From: Mycobacterium sp.
GTDB taxonomy: Bacteria > Actinomycetota > Actinomycetes > Mycobacteriales > Mycobacteriaceae
DNA: 58,329 nucleotides
Assembly: GCA_011620645.1 (NCBI GenBank)
Contig: WOYS01000018.1
Span: 1-58,329, forward strand
Reading direction: 5' to 3'
Under the pieces are notes generated by a model, which was not told the DNA's origin, searched no databases, and saw only the letters and a program-made list of their open reading frames with translations. Position 1 is the stretch's first letter. Each line of letters opens with the position of its first letter. A program made the translations under genes and the position numbers. Below, piece by piece: positions 37,852 through 47,407 of the stretch.

Positions 37852-38693
37852 GCGGTCGGTGGGGTGTAGCCCCGCTGGTACCGGGTCAAGCCCTCCTGCA
37901 TCACCGCGGCGACCATCTCCCCGTACTGGTTGAAGATCTTGCCCTGCGTCAGCGCCCGCCCCGCACACGCCGATGGCGAAGACTGGTCGTAGAGCAACCA
38001 CTCGTCGGCCCGGAACGGCCGCATGAACCACAGCGCATGGTCCAGCGAGGCGATCATCAGGTGGTCACGTTCGACCGGATGGTTCACCTGGGCGGAACCG
38101 AGCAGGGTCAGGTCACTCATGTACGCCAGCGCGCAGATGTGCAGCACCGGATCATCGGGCAGCGGGTCGCGGTGCCGGAACCAAACACGTTGTTGCGCCG
38201 CCGTTCCCGGCGTCTTCTCCAGTTGATCGAGGGGCACAATCCGCAGGTCCCACTCTTCGAACTGCCTGAAGCCCTCGATCTTGAACAGGTCGAGCGTCCG
38301 GGTCTCCTGCAGGTCGTCAGGGCCGGGACCGATCGGCATCTCGTCTTGGTGGTGGATGCCTTCCTGGTCGGTCTGGAACGACGCCGACATCGAGAAGATC
38401 GTCTCGCCGTGCTGCACGGCGCTGACCCGCCGGGTACAGAACGAGCCGCCGTCGCGCAGCCGCTCGACGAGGAACACCGTCGGAATCGTCGGATCACCCG
38501 GTCGCAGGAAGTACCCGTGCAGCGAATGCACGATGAACGACGCACCCACCGTCCGGACCGCCGATACCAGGGACTGACCGGCCACCAGCCCGCCGAAGGT
38601 CCGGTTGTTCAGACCCGGTGCAGACTCGTGCACCCGGCCGCGGAAGATGTTGACCTCGAGCTGCTCGAGATCGAGTATCTGTTCGATCGCCAT
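37848..38693 (-). CDS. tesB: Acyl-CoA thioesterase II (TesB family)
   Basis: The 281-residue double-hotdog thioesterase starts [19 protein letters not shown]. Family hallmarks are VFGGLVAGQ-like [29 protein letters not shown], the catalytic Asp region [13 protein letters not shown] and [20 protein letters not shown] near the C-terminus. It hydrolyses medium and long acyl-CoAs. It sits between the two vitamin B6 genes, six bases after pdxS and overlapping pdxT; no obvious metabolic link to B6 is known to me. Confidence 0.92.
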   Translation of the reverse strand: MAIEQILDLEQLEVNIFRGRVHESAPGLNNRTFGGLVAGQSLVSAVRTVGASFIVHSLHGYFLRPGDPTIPTVFLVERLRDGGSFCTRRVSAVQHGETIFSMSASFQTDQEGIHHQDEMPIGPGPDDLQETRTLDLFKIEGFRQFEEWDLRIVPLDQLEKTPGTAAQQRVWFRHRDPLPDDPVLHICALAYMSDLTLLGSAQVNHPVERDHLMIASLDHALWFMRPFRADEWLLYDQSSPSACAGRALTQGKIFNQYGEMVAAVMQEGLTRYQRGYTPPTA

Positions 38694-38699
38694 GTGTGG

Positions 38700-39641
38700 T
38701 TACCAGCCGCGTTCGGCAAGCCGGTGAGGCAGCGCGATGTCCTCCACATTGATGCCGACCATCGCCTCACCGAGTCCGCGCGACACCTTGGCCAGCACAT
38801 CGGGATCGTCGTAGAACGTCGTGGCCTTCACGATCGCCGCGGCCCGCGCCGCGGGATCGCCGGACTTGAAGATGCCCGAGCCGACGAACACGCCCTCGGC
38901 ACCGAGTTGCATCATCATCGCCGCATCCGCGGGCGTCGCGATACCGCCTGCGGTGAACATGGTGACCGGCAACTTGCCGGCCTTGGCCACCTCGACCACC
39001 AGATCGTAGGGCGCCTGCAGGTCCTTGGCCGCGACGAACAGCTCATCCTCGGACAACGAGCTCAGCCGGCGGATCTCCCCACCGATGGTCCGCATGTGCG
39101 TCGTCGCATTGGAGACGTCACCGGTGCCGGCCTCACCCTTGGAGCGGATCATCGCCGCGCCCTCGGTGATCCTCCGCAGCGCCTCGCCCAGGTTGGTCGC
39201 ACCGCACACGAACGGCACGGTGAACTTCCATTTGTCGATGTGATGGGAGTAATCGGCCGGGGTCAGCACCTCGGACTCGTCGATGTAGTCGACCCCGAGG
39301 CGTGTGAGGATCTGCGCCTCCACGAAATGCCCGATCCGCACCTTGGCCATCACCGGGATGGTGACCGCGGCGATGATGCCCTCGATCATGTCGGGATCGC
39401 TCATCCGCGAGACGCCGCCCTGCGCGCGGATGTCGGCGGGCACACGCTCCAGCGCCATCACCGCCACCGCGCCCGCAGCCTCGGCGATGCGCGCCTGCTC
39501 AGGAGTGACGACGTCCATGATGACGCCGCCCTTGAGCATCTCGGCCATACCGCGCTTCACCCGCGCGGTACCGGTCTGACTGCCGTTCTGCGCGGCGCCA
39601 CTGATCCCCCGGCCGCCGCGCTCCTGCCCGCCGAAATCCAT
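38700..39641 (-). CDS. pdxS: Pyridoxal 5'-phosphate synthase lyase subunit PdxS
   Basis: Start set at ATG 39641 because AAGGAGAGG lies just before it; a GTG at 39656 would place the ribosome site inside the gene. The roughly 313-residue beta/alpha-barrel makes PLP from ribose 5-phosphate, glyceraldehyde 3-phosphate and ammonia. Signatures are [18 protein letters not shown] (first catalytic Lys not far after), [33 protein letters not shown] and [20 protein letters not shown] with [12 protein letters not shown]. It heads the pdxS-tesB-pdxT unit. Confidence 0.95.
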   Translation of the reverse strand: MDFGGQERGGRGISGAAQNGSQTGTARVKRGMAEMLKGGVIMDVVTPEQARIAEAAGAVAVMALERVPADIRAQGGVSRMSDPDMIEGIIAAVTIPVMAKVRIGHFVEAQILTRLGVDYIDESEVLTPADYSHHIDKWKFTVPFVCGATNLGEALRRITEGAAMIRSKGEAGTGDVSNATTHMRTIGGEIRRLSSLSEDELFVAAKDLQAPYDLVVEVAKAGKLPVTMFTAGGIATPADAAMMMQLGAEGVFVGSGIFKSGDPAARAAAIVKATTFYDDPDVLAKVSRGLGEAMVGINVEDIALPHRLAERGW

Positions 39642-39707
39642 CAGCCTCTCCTTCACTTAACTACTGATTCAGTCTAAAGGTGACGCAAAATCAATTGGAT
39701 CCGCAGC

Positions 39708-40742
39708 TCAACGGATCAGCTGAGGCTGCGCACCAGGCCCGGCACCCCGCATATCGGCAAGCTCACCGGCGCGAGCCAACAGTCCGCCGAGGTGAAGCGG
39801 ATACACCGATTGCCCCTTGGCGACCAGCTCGTTGATCATTGTCTCATCGCACCAGCGGTGATCGTGAATGTAGCGGCGCTCCAGGGCGGTGTGACCGGTG
39901 GTCGACGGTTCGAAGCGGTCGGTCCGGTGCACGAAGAACAGTTCCTCGCTGCGCACGACGGAGCCGTTGAAGTCGATGACGGCCTCGCGCCGCCACACCG
40001 GGCCCACCAGCTCTGCTGGGGATACCGCCAGGCCCGTCTCCTCGGCCAGCTCCCGCGCCGCGGTCTCGGCGAGTTCCTCCTCCTGCTCCACTGCGCCACC
40101 GACCGTGAACCACCAGCGCCTTGCGCCGTCACCGCTGCGAGCCGGATCGGACCCGCAGAACAACAGCACCTTGCCATCCTCGTCGAGCAGCACGACCCTC
40201 GCCGAGATCCGTGGGCTGGAGAATCCGGAATCACTCGTCGCTGCGCCGGCCCGCTCCGCGATCTCGAAGTAGGTAGGCAGCGCGGCGGTGCCACCGAGAT
40301 GCAGCAGGCGCACCATCGGACGCTCCCGCAATGCGAGGATGTCGCGCACGGCGTCGTTGTGGAAGCGGCGGGCCAGCAGCACGCGGGCCTCGGCGTCGGC
40401 GAGTTCGGCGACCAGCGCCACCGGCAGGGACAGCGGGTCCACATTCTCCAGCGCGGCTGATAGATCGTTTTCCGCGGCCTCGCGCATCGCCCGGGGTGCA
40501 CGTTCGGCGGCGTCGGCCAGGGCCGCGAGCCGCTTGCCCTCCGGCGCCCGACCGTATGCGTCGACGGCGACGGCGCGGGCGACCACCGCGCGCCGGGCCA
40601 ACAGACCGTCGAGCGCCTGCCAGGAAAGGTCGTAGCGCACGTACAGACGATCCAGCCGGTTGGCGGTCAGGTAGGCCCACGATGCGGTCAGCAGCAGCAC
40701 GGTGCCGATGAGGACAAGCAGCACGATCACGATCCAGCTCAC
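39708..40742 (-). CDS. Membrane-anchored Nudix hydrolase (Rv2609c-like)
   Basis: The 344-residue protein has an N-terminal membrane helix (WIVIVLLVLIGTVLLLTA), a helical middle region (about 30-165) and a C-terminal Nudix domain. The Nudix box reads GGAVEQEEELAETAARELAE followed by ETG, matching GX5EX7REUXEEXGU. Nudix enzymes split nucleoside diphosphate-linked compounds. It is the last gene of the PIM operon and overlaps pimA by four bases, suggesting that it may act on a nucleotide sugar or CDP-lipid by-product; that is inference. Confidence 0.87.
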   Translation of the reverse strand: MSWIVIVLLVLIGTVLLLTASWAYLTANRLDRLYVRYDLSWQALDGLLARRAVVARAVAVDAYGRAPEGKRLAALADAAERAPRAMREAAENDLSAALENVDPLSLPVALVAELADAEARVLLARRFHNDAVRDILALRERPMVRLLHLGGTAALPTYFEIAERAGAATSDSGFSSPRISARVVLLDEDGKVLLFCGSDPARSGDGARRWWFTVGGAVEQEEELAETAARELAEETGLAVSPAELVGPVWRREAVIDFNGSVVRSEELFFVHRTDRFEPSTTGHTALERRYIHDHRWCDETMINELVAKGQSVYPLHLGGLLARAGELADMRGAGPGAQPQLIR

Positions 40743-41869
40743 GTGGTCACCTGCACTTTCGCGCCGACACCGCTCACCGTCTCGTAGACCCGCATAATCT
40801 CGCCGGCCACCACCGACCAGTCGTAACGGCGCACCGCGTCGGCGGCCGCGGAGACGTACCTCGCGCGGGCCTCGTCATCGCCGAGCAGTTCGATCAGACT
40901 GGTGGCCAACGCATCTGAGTCACCGACGGGCACCAGGCGGCCGGCCGAGCCGTTGTTCAGCACCCGCCGGAAGGCGTCCAGGTCGCTGGCCACCACCGCG
41001 GTACCGGCGGCCATCGCCTCCACCAGCACGATGCCGAAGCTCTCGCCGCCGGTGTTGGGCGCGCAGTAGACGTCCACGCTGCGCAATGCCGACGCCTTGG
41101 TCGCATCGTCGACCGCGCCGAGGAAGCGCAGGTTCGCCGCGTACTCGCCGGCCTCCTCGGCAAGTTCCTCCTCGTCACCGCGGCCGACCACCAGCACCTC
41201 GACATCCGGGAACTCCGCGACCAGTCGCGGCAACGCACCCAGCAGCACCGACATCCCCTTGCGCGGTTCGTCGAACCGGCCGAGGAAGAGCACCGAACGT
41301 CCCTGGCGCGGGTAGCCATCCAGCGGTGGCGCCGACGCGAAGTCGGATACCTTGACGCCATTGGGGATCTCGACGGCATCGGAGCCCAGTGCCTCCATCT
41401 GCCAGCGCCGCGCCAGGTCCGACACCGCGATGCGGCCGACGATCTTCTCGTTCAGCGGACGCAGCATCCCCTGGAACACACTCAGCGTCAACGACTTCGT
41501 GGTCGAGGTGTGGAAGGTGGCCACGATCGGACCTTCGGCGATCATCAGCGCGAGCATCGAGACGCTCGGTGCGTTCGGCTCATGCAGGTGCAGTACGTCA
41601 AACTCACCCTGTATGAGCCATTTCTTGACCTTGCGATGGGTGGCGGGCCCGAACCGCAGCCGAGCGACGGACCCGTTGTACGGGATCGGGACGGCCCTGC
41701 CGCCGGATACCACGTAGTCGGGCAGGTCTGGATTCGCGTCGGCGGAAGACGGTGCCAGCACACTGACCTCATGACCGGCCGCGGTGAACACCTCCGCCAA
41801 CTGCAGCACATGTGCCTGGACGCCACCGTGCACGTCGAACGAGTAGGGGCACACCATCCCGATGCGCAT
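40739..41869 (-). CDS. pimA: Phosphatidylinositol alpha-mannosyltransferase PimA
   Basis: This 376-residue GT4-family glycosyltransferase starts MRIGMVCPYSFDVHGGVQ, the family's membrane/acceptor loop. The nucleotide-sugar site shows VLFLGRFDEPRKGMSVLLGA and EX7E-type NTGGESFGIVLVEAMAAGT. It transfers the first mannose from GDP-mannose to phosphatidylinositol on the cytoplasmic side, the committed step to PIMs, lipomannan and lipoarabinomannan. It overlaps patA by one base and the Nudix gene by four, so expression is coupled. Confidence 0.94.
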   Translation of the reverse strand: MRIGMVCPYSFDVHGGVQAHVLQLAEVFTAAGHEVSVLAPSSADANPDLPDYVVSGGRAVPIPYNGSVARLRFGPATHRKVKKWLIQGEFDVLHLHEPNAPSVSMLALMIAEGPIVATFHTSTTKSLTLSVFQGMLRPLNEKIVGRIAVSDLARRWQMEALGSDAVEIPNGVKVSDFASAPPLDGYPRQGRSVLFLGRFDEPRKGMSVLLGALPRLVAEFPDVEVLVVGRGDEEELAEEAGEYAANLRFLGAVDDATKASALRSVDVYCAPNTGGESFGIVLVEAMAAGTAVVASDLDAFRRVLNNGSAGRLVPVGDSDALATSLIELLGDDEARARYVSAAADAVRRYDWSVVAGEIMRVYETVSGVGAKVQVTT

Positions 41870-42843
41870 CAGCGCTCCCGGCCGCCGTCCCGCTCGTAGC
41901 CCTCGATTTTCGCCCGACGTTCCGGCGAGAGATCATCCAGCCACTGCGGTTGCAGCATATGCCAGTCCGCGGGGAACTCAGCGATCCCGGCGGCGAAGTG
42001 ATCCGCCAGCGCCTGGGTGATGACGCCGACATCACCCGAGGAGGTGTCCAGGGGCGGGTGGATACGGATGCCCCAGCCGTTGCCGGGAAACCAGGTGTGC
42101 GTCGGCAGCAGCGCGGCGCCGGTCTCCAGCGCCAGCTTGGCCGGGCCCGAGGGCAGCCGCGTCGGCTCACCGAAGAAATCGACCTGCACACCGGAGCGGG
42201 TCAGGTCGCGGTCCGCCATCAGGCACACCAGACCGTTGGCGCGCAGTCGGTCGACCAATATCTCGCCCGGGGGCCGCACGCCACCGGACAGCGGCAGCAC
42301 CTCGAACCCCAGACTTTCGCGGTAGTCGAGGAAGCGCTTGTACAGCGACTCCGGCTTGAGCCGCTCGGCCACGGTGGCGAACCGACCGTAGGTCTGGGTC
42401 AACCACACCCCGCCGATATCCCAGTTACCGCTGTGCGGCAACGCCAGCACCGCACCGCGGCCGGCGCTCAGGGCCTCCTCCACGTGCTGAAAACCCTCGG
42501 CCCCCGCCTGCACCTGTAGCGCGACCATTTCGTGGTTCATCGACGGCAGCCGGAACGCCTCACGCCAATATCGCCCATAGGACGCCAGTGAGGCGCGGAT
42601 CAGGCTGCCCGGCACCTGCTCCGGGGGCACTCCGAGCACCCGGCTCAGGTTCTTACGCAGCTGCTCGGGCCCCCCGCCGCGGGCGGCATACAGCGCGCCG
42701 GCGTCGAACATCTTGCGGGCGGCGACCTCCGGCATCGCCCGCACCATGCGCCAGCCCGCCGCATAACCCAGATCGCTGAGCCGGCCGGCCAGGGGCGCCC
42801 GGAACCCACCCACGCTCGGCAGCCCGGCCGACGGAGTGCTCAC
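41869..42843 (-). CDS. patA: PIM acyltransferase (PatA type)
   Basis: Start set at GTG 42843 (MSTPSAGLPSVGGFRAPLAG), overlapping the pgsA stop as GTGA, giving 324 residues. It belongs to the HtrB/LpxL-like acyltransferases; the HX4D motif is LPHSGNWDIGGVW. Other conserved parts are ASYGRYWREAFRLPSM and LVCLMADRDLTRSGVQVDFF. In mycobacteria this enzyme palmitoylates the mannose of PIM1/PIM2 (Rv2611c). It lies between pgsA and pimA in the operon. Confidence 0.92.
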   Translation of the reverse strand: MSTPSAGLPSVGGFRAPLAGRLSDLGYAAGWRMVRAMPEVAARKMFDAGALYAARGGGPEQLRKNLSRVLGVPPEQVPGSLIRASLASYGRYWREAFRLPSMNHEMVALQVQAGAEGFQHVEEALSAGRGAVLALPHSGNWDIGGVWLTQTYGRFATVAERLKPESLYKRFLDYRESLGFEVLPLSGGVRPPGEILVDRLRANGLVCLMADRDLTRSGVQVDFFGEPTRLPSGPAKLALETGAALLPTHTWFPGNGWGIRIHPPLDTSSGDVGVITQALADHFAAGIAEFPADWHMLQPQWLDDLSPERRAKIEGYERDGGRER

Positions 42844-43496
42844 GCTGCGTCTCCCTCGGTGGGCTGCGCTGTCGGCAGTGGGTCCATCGCGCCCGCCGAG
42901 GTACGCACCGTGTGCAGGCGCTGCGCGAAGGTCACCAGGCTGGCCGCCGCGAGCGCCCACATCGCGATGTCGAGCAGCAGCGGCAACCCGAAGAGTCCGG
43001 ACAGTCCCGCACCGGTCAGCGCGATCACCAGCCGCTCGGGGCGTTCGATGATGCCGCCGTCACCGCGCAGTCCGCTGGCCTCCGCGCGCGCCTTGATGTA
43101 GGAGATGACCTGCGAGGTCACCAGGCAGATCAGGGTGGCGACCACCAGCGCGGTGTGGTGCGCGCCGAACGCCGCCCACCAGGCCAGACCACAGAAGATC
43201 GCGCCGTCACTGATGCGGTCACACGTCGCGTCCAGTACCGCACCGAACCGGGTACCGCCGCCGCGTTCCCGCGCCATCGCGCCGTCGAGCATGTCGGCGA
43301 GCACGAAGAACGCCACGGCCACCGACCCCCACCACAGCTGGCCGACCGGGTACAGGGTCAGCGCGGCGACCACCGAGCCGGCGGTGCCCAGGATGGTGAT
43401 GCTGTCCGGCGTCAGTCCGGTGCGCAGCGCCGCCCTGGCGATCGGGCGGGACAACTTCACATACGCCGCCCTGGTCATCAGGTAGAAGTTGCTCAC
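42840..43496 (-). CDS. pgsA1: Phosphatidylinositol phosphate synthase (CDP-alcohol phosphotransferase)
   Basis: The start is GTG 43496 (MSNFYLMTRAAYVKLSRP), overlapping the HIT gene as GTGA, giving 218 residues. The CDP-alcohol phosphotransferase signature D-x2-DG-x2-AR-x8-G-x3-D-x3-D is seen as ADMLDGAMARERGGGTRFG followed by AVLDATCD. Six membrane helices. It joins CDP-diacylglycerol and inositol phosphate, giving the precursor of phosphatidylinositol; M. tuberculosis PgsA1 is essential. Its place before patA and pimA matches that pathway order. Confidence 0.93.
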   Translation of the reverse strand: MSNFYLMTRAAYVKLSRPIARAALRTGLTPDSITILGTAGSVVAALTLYPVGQLWWGSVAVAFFVLADMLDGAMARERGGGTRFGAVLDATCDRISDGAIFCGLAWWAAFGAHHTALVVATLICLVTSQVISYIKARAEASGLRGDGGIIERPERLVIALTGAGLSGLFGLPLLLDIAMWALAAASLVTFAQRLHTVRTSAGAMDPLPTAQPTEGDAA

Positions 43497-44107
43497 TGGT
43501 TCGTTTTCCCCGTCGCTGCGCTCGCCCCTGGCCGCGCAGGCCCGTCGATGCGGCTCCACTCGTCGGCGAGCAGCCGCCGGGTGTCACCGAGCAGCTGCGG
43601 GATCACCTTGGAGCCACCGATGATGGTGATGAAGTTGGCGTCCCCGCCCCAGCGCGGCACGACGTGCAGGTGCAGGTGCTCGGCCAGCGAACCACCCGCC
43701 GAGGTGCCCAGATTGAGGCCGACGTTGAATCCGTGCGGCCGCGAGACCGCCTTGATCACGCGAATGGCCTTCTGCGTGAACGCCATCAGCTCCGCGGTCT
43801 CGTCGACGGTCAGCTCTTCGAGTTCGGACACCCGCCGGTAGGGCACCACCATGAGATGACCCGGGTTGTACGGGTACAGATTGAGCACGGCGTACACCAA
43901 CGTGCCGCGGGCCACCATCAGGCCGTCCTCATCGGACATCTCGGGGATATCGGTGAACGGCTCACTCGACTGCGCCGAGCCCGAGCCCTTCTTCATCGGC
44001 GACTCGGCGATATAGCTCATCCGGTGCGGAGTCCACAGCCGCTGCAGGCGGTCAGGGTCGCCGACACCGCGATCAACAATGGCGTCCCTCGCGTCCCGAT
44101 CGGTCAT
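43493..44107 (-). CDS. HIT-family nucleotide phosphorylase/hydrolase (Rv2613c-like)
   Basis: The 204-residue protein has the histidine triad HLHLHVVPRWGGD. The N-terminal part LWTPHRMSYI and LNLYPYNPGHLMVVPYR is typical of the branch that includes the mycobacterial diadenosine tetraphosphate phosphorylase. It cleaves Ap4A-type dinucleotides, which are by-products of aminoacyl-tRNA synthetases; the neighbour upstream is thrS, which makes this pairing sensible. It starts four bases after thrS and overlaps pgsA1 by four. Confidence 0.9.
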   Translation of the reverse strand: MTDRDARDAIVDRGVGDPDRLQRLWTPHRMSYIAESPMKKGSGSAQSSEPFTDIPEMSDEDGLMVARGTLVYAVLNLYPYNPGHLMVVPYRRVSELEELTVDETAELMAFTQKAIRVIKAVSRPHGFNVGLNLGTSAGGSLAEHLHLHVVPRWGGDANFITIIGGSKVIPQLLGDTRRLLADEWSRIDGPARPGASAATGKTNQ

Positions 44108-44111
44108 GTCC

Positions 44112-46175
44112 TCAGGCTCCTGACCCCTTGATACCGGCCTCGAACAGTTCGGCGTTGGGAGTTGCGTTCTCCCGCCGAGTGATCCAGTCCACGATGGCGT
44201 CGACGGCCGCGTCGCGCGGCACTGCGTTCACCTGACTGCGATCACCGAACCGGAACGAAAGACTCGATGCCTCAACATCGCGGTCGCCGGCCAGCAGCAT
44301 GAACGGCACCCGCTGGTTGGTGTGGTTGACGATCTTCTTGGCCATCCGGTCATCGCTGGAGTCGACCTCGACCCGGACACCGCGCGAACGCAATTGGGCC
44401 GCAATATCTTCCAGGTAGTGCGCATGGGCATCGGCGACCGGGACGCCGACCGCCTGCACCGGTGCCAGCCAGGCCGGGAACGCACCCGCGTAATGCTCGG
44501 TGAGCACCCCGAAGAACCGTTCGATGGACCCGAACAGCGCCCGGTGGATCAGCACCGGCCGCTGCCTGCTGCCATCTGCGGCGGTGTATTCCAGCTCGAA
44601 GCGGTCCGGCATGTTGAAGTCCAGCTGGATCGTCGACATCTGCCAGTTGCGGCCCAACGCGTCCTTGACCTGGACCGAGATCTTCGGCCCGTAGAACGCG
44701 GCGCCGCCCGGGTCGGGCACCAGGGCCAGCCCGGAGGCCTCGGCGACCTCGCGCAAGGTGTCGGTGGCTTCCTCCCAGACCTCGTCGGAGCCGACGTACT
44801 TCTCCGGATCCTTGGTGGAAAGCTCCAGGTAGAAGTCGTCGAGCCCGTAGTCACCGAGCAGATCGAGCACGAATTGCAGCAGACCGGTCAGTTCCTCGCG
44901 CAGCTGCTCGTGGGTGGTGTAGATGTGCGCATCGTCCTGCGTCATGCCGCGCACCCGGGTCAGCCCGTGCACCACACCGGACTTCTCATAGCGGTACACC
45001 GATCCGAACTCGAAGAGCCGCAACGGAAGTTCGCGGTAGGACCGCCCCCGCGACCGGTAGATCAGATGGTGCATGGGGCAGTTCATCGGCTTGAGGTAGT
45101 AGTCCTGGCCGGGTTTGCGCACGGTGCCGTCATCGTTGAACTCGGCGTCGATGTGCATGGGCGGGAACATCCCGTCGGCGTACCACTCCAGGTGACCCGA
45201 GGTGATGTACAGGTTCTCCTTGGTAATGTGCGGGGTGTTGACGAACTGGTAGCCGGCCTGCTCGTGCTTCTGCCGGGAGTAGTCCTCCAGCTCCTTGCGG
45301 ACGATGCCACCCTTGGGGTGGAACACCGGGAGCCCCGAACCGAGCTCATCGGGGAAGCTGAACAGGTCCAGTTCCACGCCCAGCTTGCGGTGGTCGCGGC
45401 GCTGGGCCTCCTCGATCAGTTCGAGATGGCGGTCCAGTGCTTCCTGGGATTCCCAGGCGGTGCCGTACACGCGCTGCAGGCTGGCGTTGTTCTGGTTTCC
45501 GCGCCAGTACGCGGCGCTGCTGCGGGTCAGCTTGAACGCCGGGATGAACCGGGTGGTCGGGATGTGCGGGCCCCGGCACAGGTCGCCCCAGACCCGCTCC
45601 TTGGTACGCGGGTTGAGGTTGTCATAGGCGGTCAATTCGTCCCCGCCGACCTCCATGACATCCGGATCGCCGGACTTGTCGTCGACCAGTTCCAGCTTGT
45701 AGGGCTCGCCGGCAAGTTCAAGGCGTGCTTGGTCTTTGGACCCATACACCCGGCGGGAGAACAGCTGACCGTCCTTGACAATCTTCTGCATCCGCTTCTC
45801 GAGCTTCTGCAGATCCTCCGGCGTGAACGGCTCGGCGACGTCGAAGTCGTAGTAGAAGCCGTCGACGATGGGCGGGCCGATGCCCAGCTTCGCCTGCGGG
45901 AACAGGTCCTGCACCGCCTGGGCCAGCACATGGGCGCACGAGTGCCTGATGACGCTGCGGCCGTCCTCGGAATCCGCCGGGACCGCCGTAACCTCGACGT
46001 CGGTGTCGGGCACCCAGTTCAGGTCACGCAGCCTGCCGTCGGCGTCACGGACCACGACGATGGCGTCCGGGCCGCCTCGTTCCGGCAGACCCGCCTCGCG
46101 CACCGCCGCCCCGGCGGTGGTCCCGGCAGCGACCCGGATCAGGGCTGCGGGGACGGAACTGGCGGCGGCGGTCAT
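44112..46175 (-). CDS. thrS: Threonine-tRNA ligase
   Basis: This 687-residue enzyme has a TGS-like N-terminus ([14 protein letters not shown]), the editing domain with [15 protein letters not shown] (HxxxH), and [13 protein letters not shown]. The class II core shows motif 2 in [20 protein letters not shown], the zinc ligands in PMNCPMHH, and motif 3 in [17 protein letters not shown]. The C-terminal anticodon domain ends near FRFGDRSQ. It charges tRNA-Thr. It is first gene of the thrS-HIT-pgsA1-patA-pimA-Nudix operon; the 83 bases upstream separate it from the next minus-strand gene. Confidence 0.95.
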   Translation of the reverse strand: MTAAASSVPAALIRVAAGTTAGAAVREAGLPERGGPDAIVVVRDADGRLRDLNWVPDTDVEVTAVPADSEDGRSVIRHSCAHVLAQAVQDLFPQAKLGIGPPIVDGFYYDFDVAEPFTPEDLQKLEKRMQKIVKDGQLFSRRVYGSKDQARLELAGEPYKLELVDDKSGDPDVMEVGGDELTAYDNLNPRTKERVWGDLCRGPHIPTTRFIPAFKLTRSSAAYWRGNQNNASLQRVYGTAWESQEALDRHLELIEEAQRRDHRKLGVELDLFSFPDELGSGLPVFHPKGGIVRKELEDYSRQKHEQAGYQFVNTPHITKENLYITSGHLEWYADGMFPPMHIDAEFNDDGTVRKPGQDYYLKPMNCPMHHLIYRSRGRSYRELPLRLFEFGSVYRYEKSGVVHGLTRVRGMTQDDAHIYTTHEQLREELTGLLQFVLDLLGDYGLDDFYLELSTKDPEKYVGSDEVWEEATDTLREVAEASGLALVPDPGGAAFYGPKISVQVKDALGRNWQMSTIQLDFNMPDRFELEYTAADGSRQRPVLIHRALFGSIERFFGVLTEHYAGAFPAWLAPVQAVGVPVADAHAHYLEDIAAQLRSRGVRVEVDSSDDRMAKKIVNHTNQRVPFMLLAGDRDVEASSLSFRFGDRSQVNAVPRDAAVDAIVDWITRRENATPNAELFEAGIKGSGA

Positions 46176-46258
46176 CGGTGGATCTCCCTATGCAGAGCAG
46201 GCTTGGAAACGGTCAAGCGATCGCGACCATGCTATCGGGGTCGCCCCGGCGCAATACC

Positions 46259-46672
46259 CTAGGACCCGGTACCGATCGGGCTCTTCAGCCAGGGCCAATC
46301 GATGCCGACCCAGCCGGCGACCAGACCGACCGCCCCGAACAGCCACAGCGTGACCACCACGACGGCGGCGGTGAACAATGCACTGAGGGCCTTCACGGCG
46401 ATGTGCTGGCGGGACAACCAGGCCATCACGGCGTCGTATCTGACCCGCGCGTGGTGCAGCACCACCTGCGCGGCCCGGAATTCGGTGGCAAGGATGCCCA
46501 GCCCGAGAAAGACGACGGCCCAGCCCGGTCCCGGGTACGGGATGGTGATGATGCCGACCGCCAGCACCAGCATACCGACGACCCCGACCGTGATTCGGTA
46601 GGCCAGGTCGGCGACCGGACGCTCGCGCAGGCGGTCCCGCCAGCGCGCCCAGGCGCGCTTCCGTTCCTTCAC
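46259..46672 (-). CDS. Small membrane protein with PGPGW motif (TIGR02611-like)
   Basis: The 137-residue protein has a basic N-terminus, two close membrane helices around the motif IPYPGPGWAVVFLGLGILAT (about 44-63), an amphipathic stretch and a third hydrophobic segment near 95-118. The motif defines a family of small actinobacterial membrane proteins without assigned function. It overlaps the upstream thioesterase gene by four bases (ATGA-type), so the two are coupled. Confidence 0.8.
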   Translation of the reverse strand: MKERKRAWARWRDRLRERPVADLAYRITVGVVGMLVLAVGIITIPYPGPGWAVVFLGLGILATEFRAAQVVLHHARVRYDAVMAWLSRQHIAVKALSALFTAAVVVVTLWLFGAVGLVAGWVGIDWPWLKSPIGTGS

Positions 46673-47289
46673 GGCTGGCCAGGCTTCAGGCGCACGAACA
46701 ACGCGTCCCCTTCGGTCAACACGTCACCGTCGTCGAGCAGCCGGCCGCTGACGAAGATCTTGCGCCCTTCGATCCGGTCGACACCGGCGTCCACCTGCAG
46801 TTCCTTACCGATCGGCACGATCTTGCGATAGTCGATATCCAGGTGCGCGGTGCGTTGGTACAGGCTCTTGGTCAGTGTGGTCGCGGTGAAGCCGAGCAGT
46901 GAATCGAACAGCAGCCCGAGCACGCCGCCGTGCACCGCGCTGTTGCGGCCCACGTGGTAGCGGCGGAAGTGTGCGGTGCCGCCGATGCGCCCGTCCTCGG
47001 TCACGTAGAGGTCGACCGGCACAGACAGGATGTTTCCCCGGTTGGGTAGATCCATGCGCCGGCCCGACGGCGAATGCCATTCGTCGGCCTCATAGGGCGC
47101 CAGCAACGCCGACACCTTCTCGATCAGCTCGGCGGCCTCGGTGATCACCGCGTCGGGCGCATCCGCCGCCCGGCTGTGATCCTGCAGGGTGCGCACCGCT
47201 TCGATGAAGCGCCCGTAGTCGGGCCCGCCGCGGTCGGTGGGGTCCGGCGGATTGAACCCGCCACCTGTATGCGCTGCACCGGTCGTCAC
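46669..47289 (-). CDS. PaaI-type hotdog thioesterase
   Basis: The 206-residue protein has a C-terminal hotdog domain: RRYHVGRNSAVHGGVLGLLF (HGG motif with the active-site region), then AHLDIDYRKIVPIGKELQVD and GRKIFVSGRLLDDGDVLTEG. The first 70 residues form an extra helical region. The family hydrolyses acyl- or aryl-CoA thioesters. No pathway partner lies next to it apart from the membrane protein. The ATG at 47289 is behind a weak ribosome site. Confidence 0.82.
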   Translation of the reverse strand: MTTGAAHTGGGFNPPDPTDRGGPDYGRFIEAVRTLQDHSRAADAPDAVITEAAELIEKVSALLAPYEADEWHSPSGRRMDLPNRGNILSVPVDLYVTEDGRIGGTAHFRRYHVGRNSAVHGGVLGLLFDSLLGFTATTLTKSLYQRTAHLDIDYRKIVPIGKELQVDAGVDRIEGRKIFVSGRLLDDGDVLTEGDALFVRLKPGQP

Positions 47290-47317
47290 AGGGCAACGTT
47301 ATTGCACGGCGGTCGAG

Positions 47318-47407
47318 TCACTCCGGCCAGTCGCTGTTCAGGATGAGCTCCACGAAGAGAATCCGATTCTCGTCAGGCCAGAACTTTGCTACCAGACGGT
47401 CGAGTGT
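47318..47407 (-). other. In-frame coding-like tail after phosphotransferase stop
   Basis: Immediately after the TAG of the upstream gene the same frame continues TLDRLVAKFWPDENRILFVE and LILNSDWPE to a TGA at 47318-47320. It has no start codon. It may be the remnant of a longer or different gene end; readthrough is not supported by anything else. Confidence 0.25.

Noticed and set aside
37791-39677. Plus-strand open frame of 628 codons across tesB and pdxS
   Set aside because: Composition is Arg/His/Gly-rich as in antisense shadows; both minus-strand genes under it are clear enzymes with intact motifs.
44322-46262. Plus-strand open frame of 646 codons opposite thrS
   Set aside because: Shadow of thrS, whose catalytic and zinc motifs are complete on the other strand.
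47318-47407. Stop-codon readthrough extending the phosphotransferase
   Set aside because: The frame continues 28 codons after the TAG, but the protein already has its normal end and nothing near the stop suggests readthrough.
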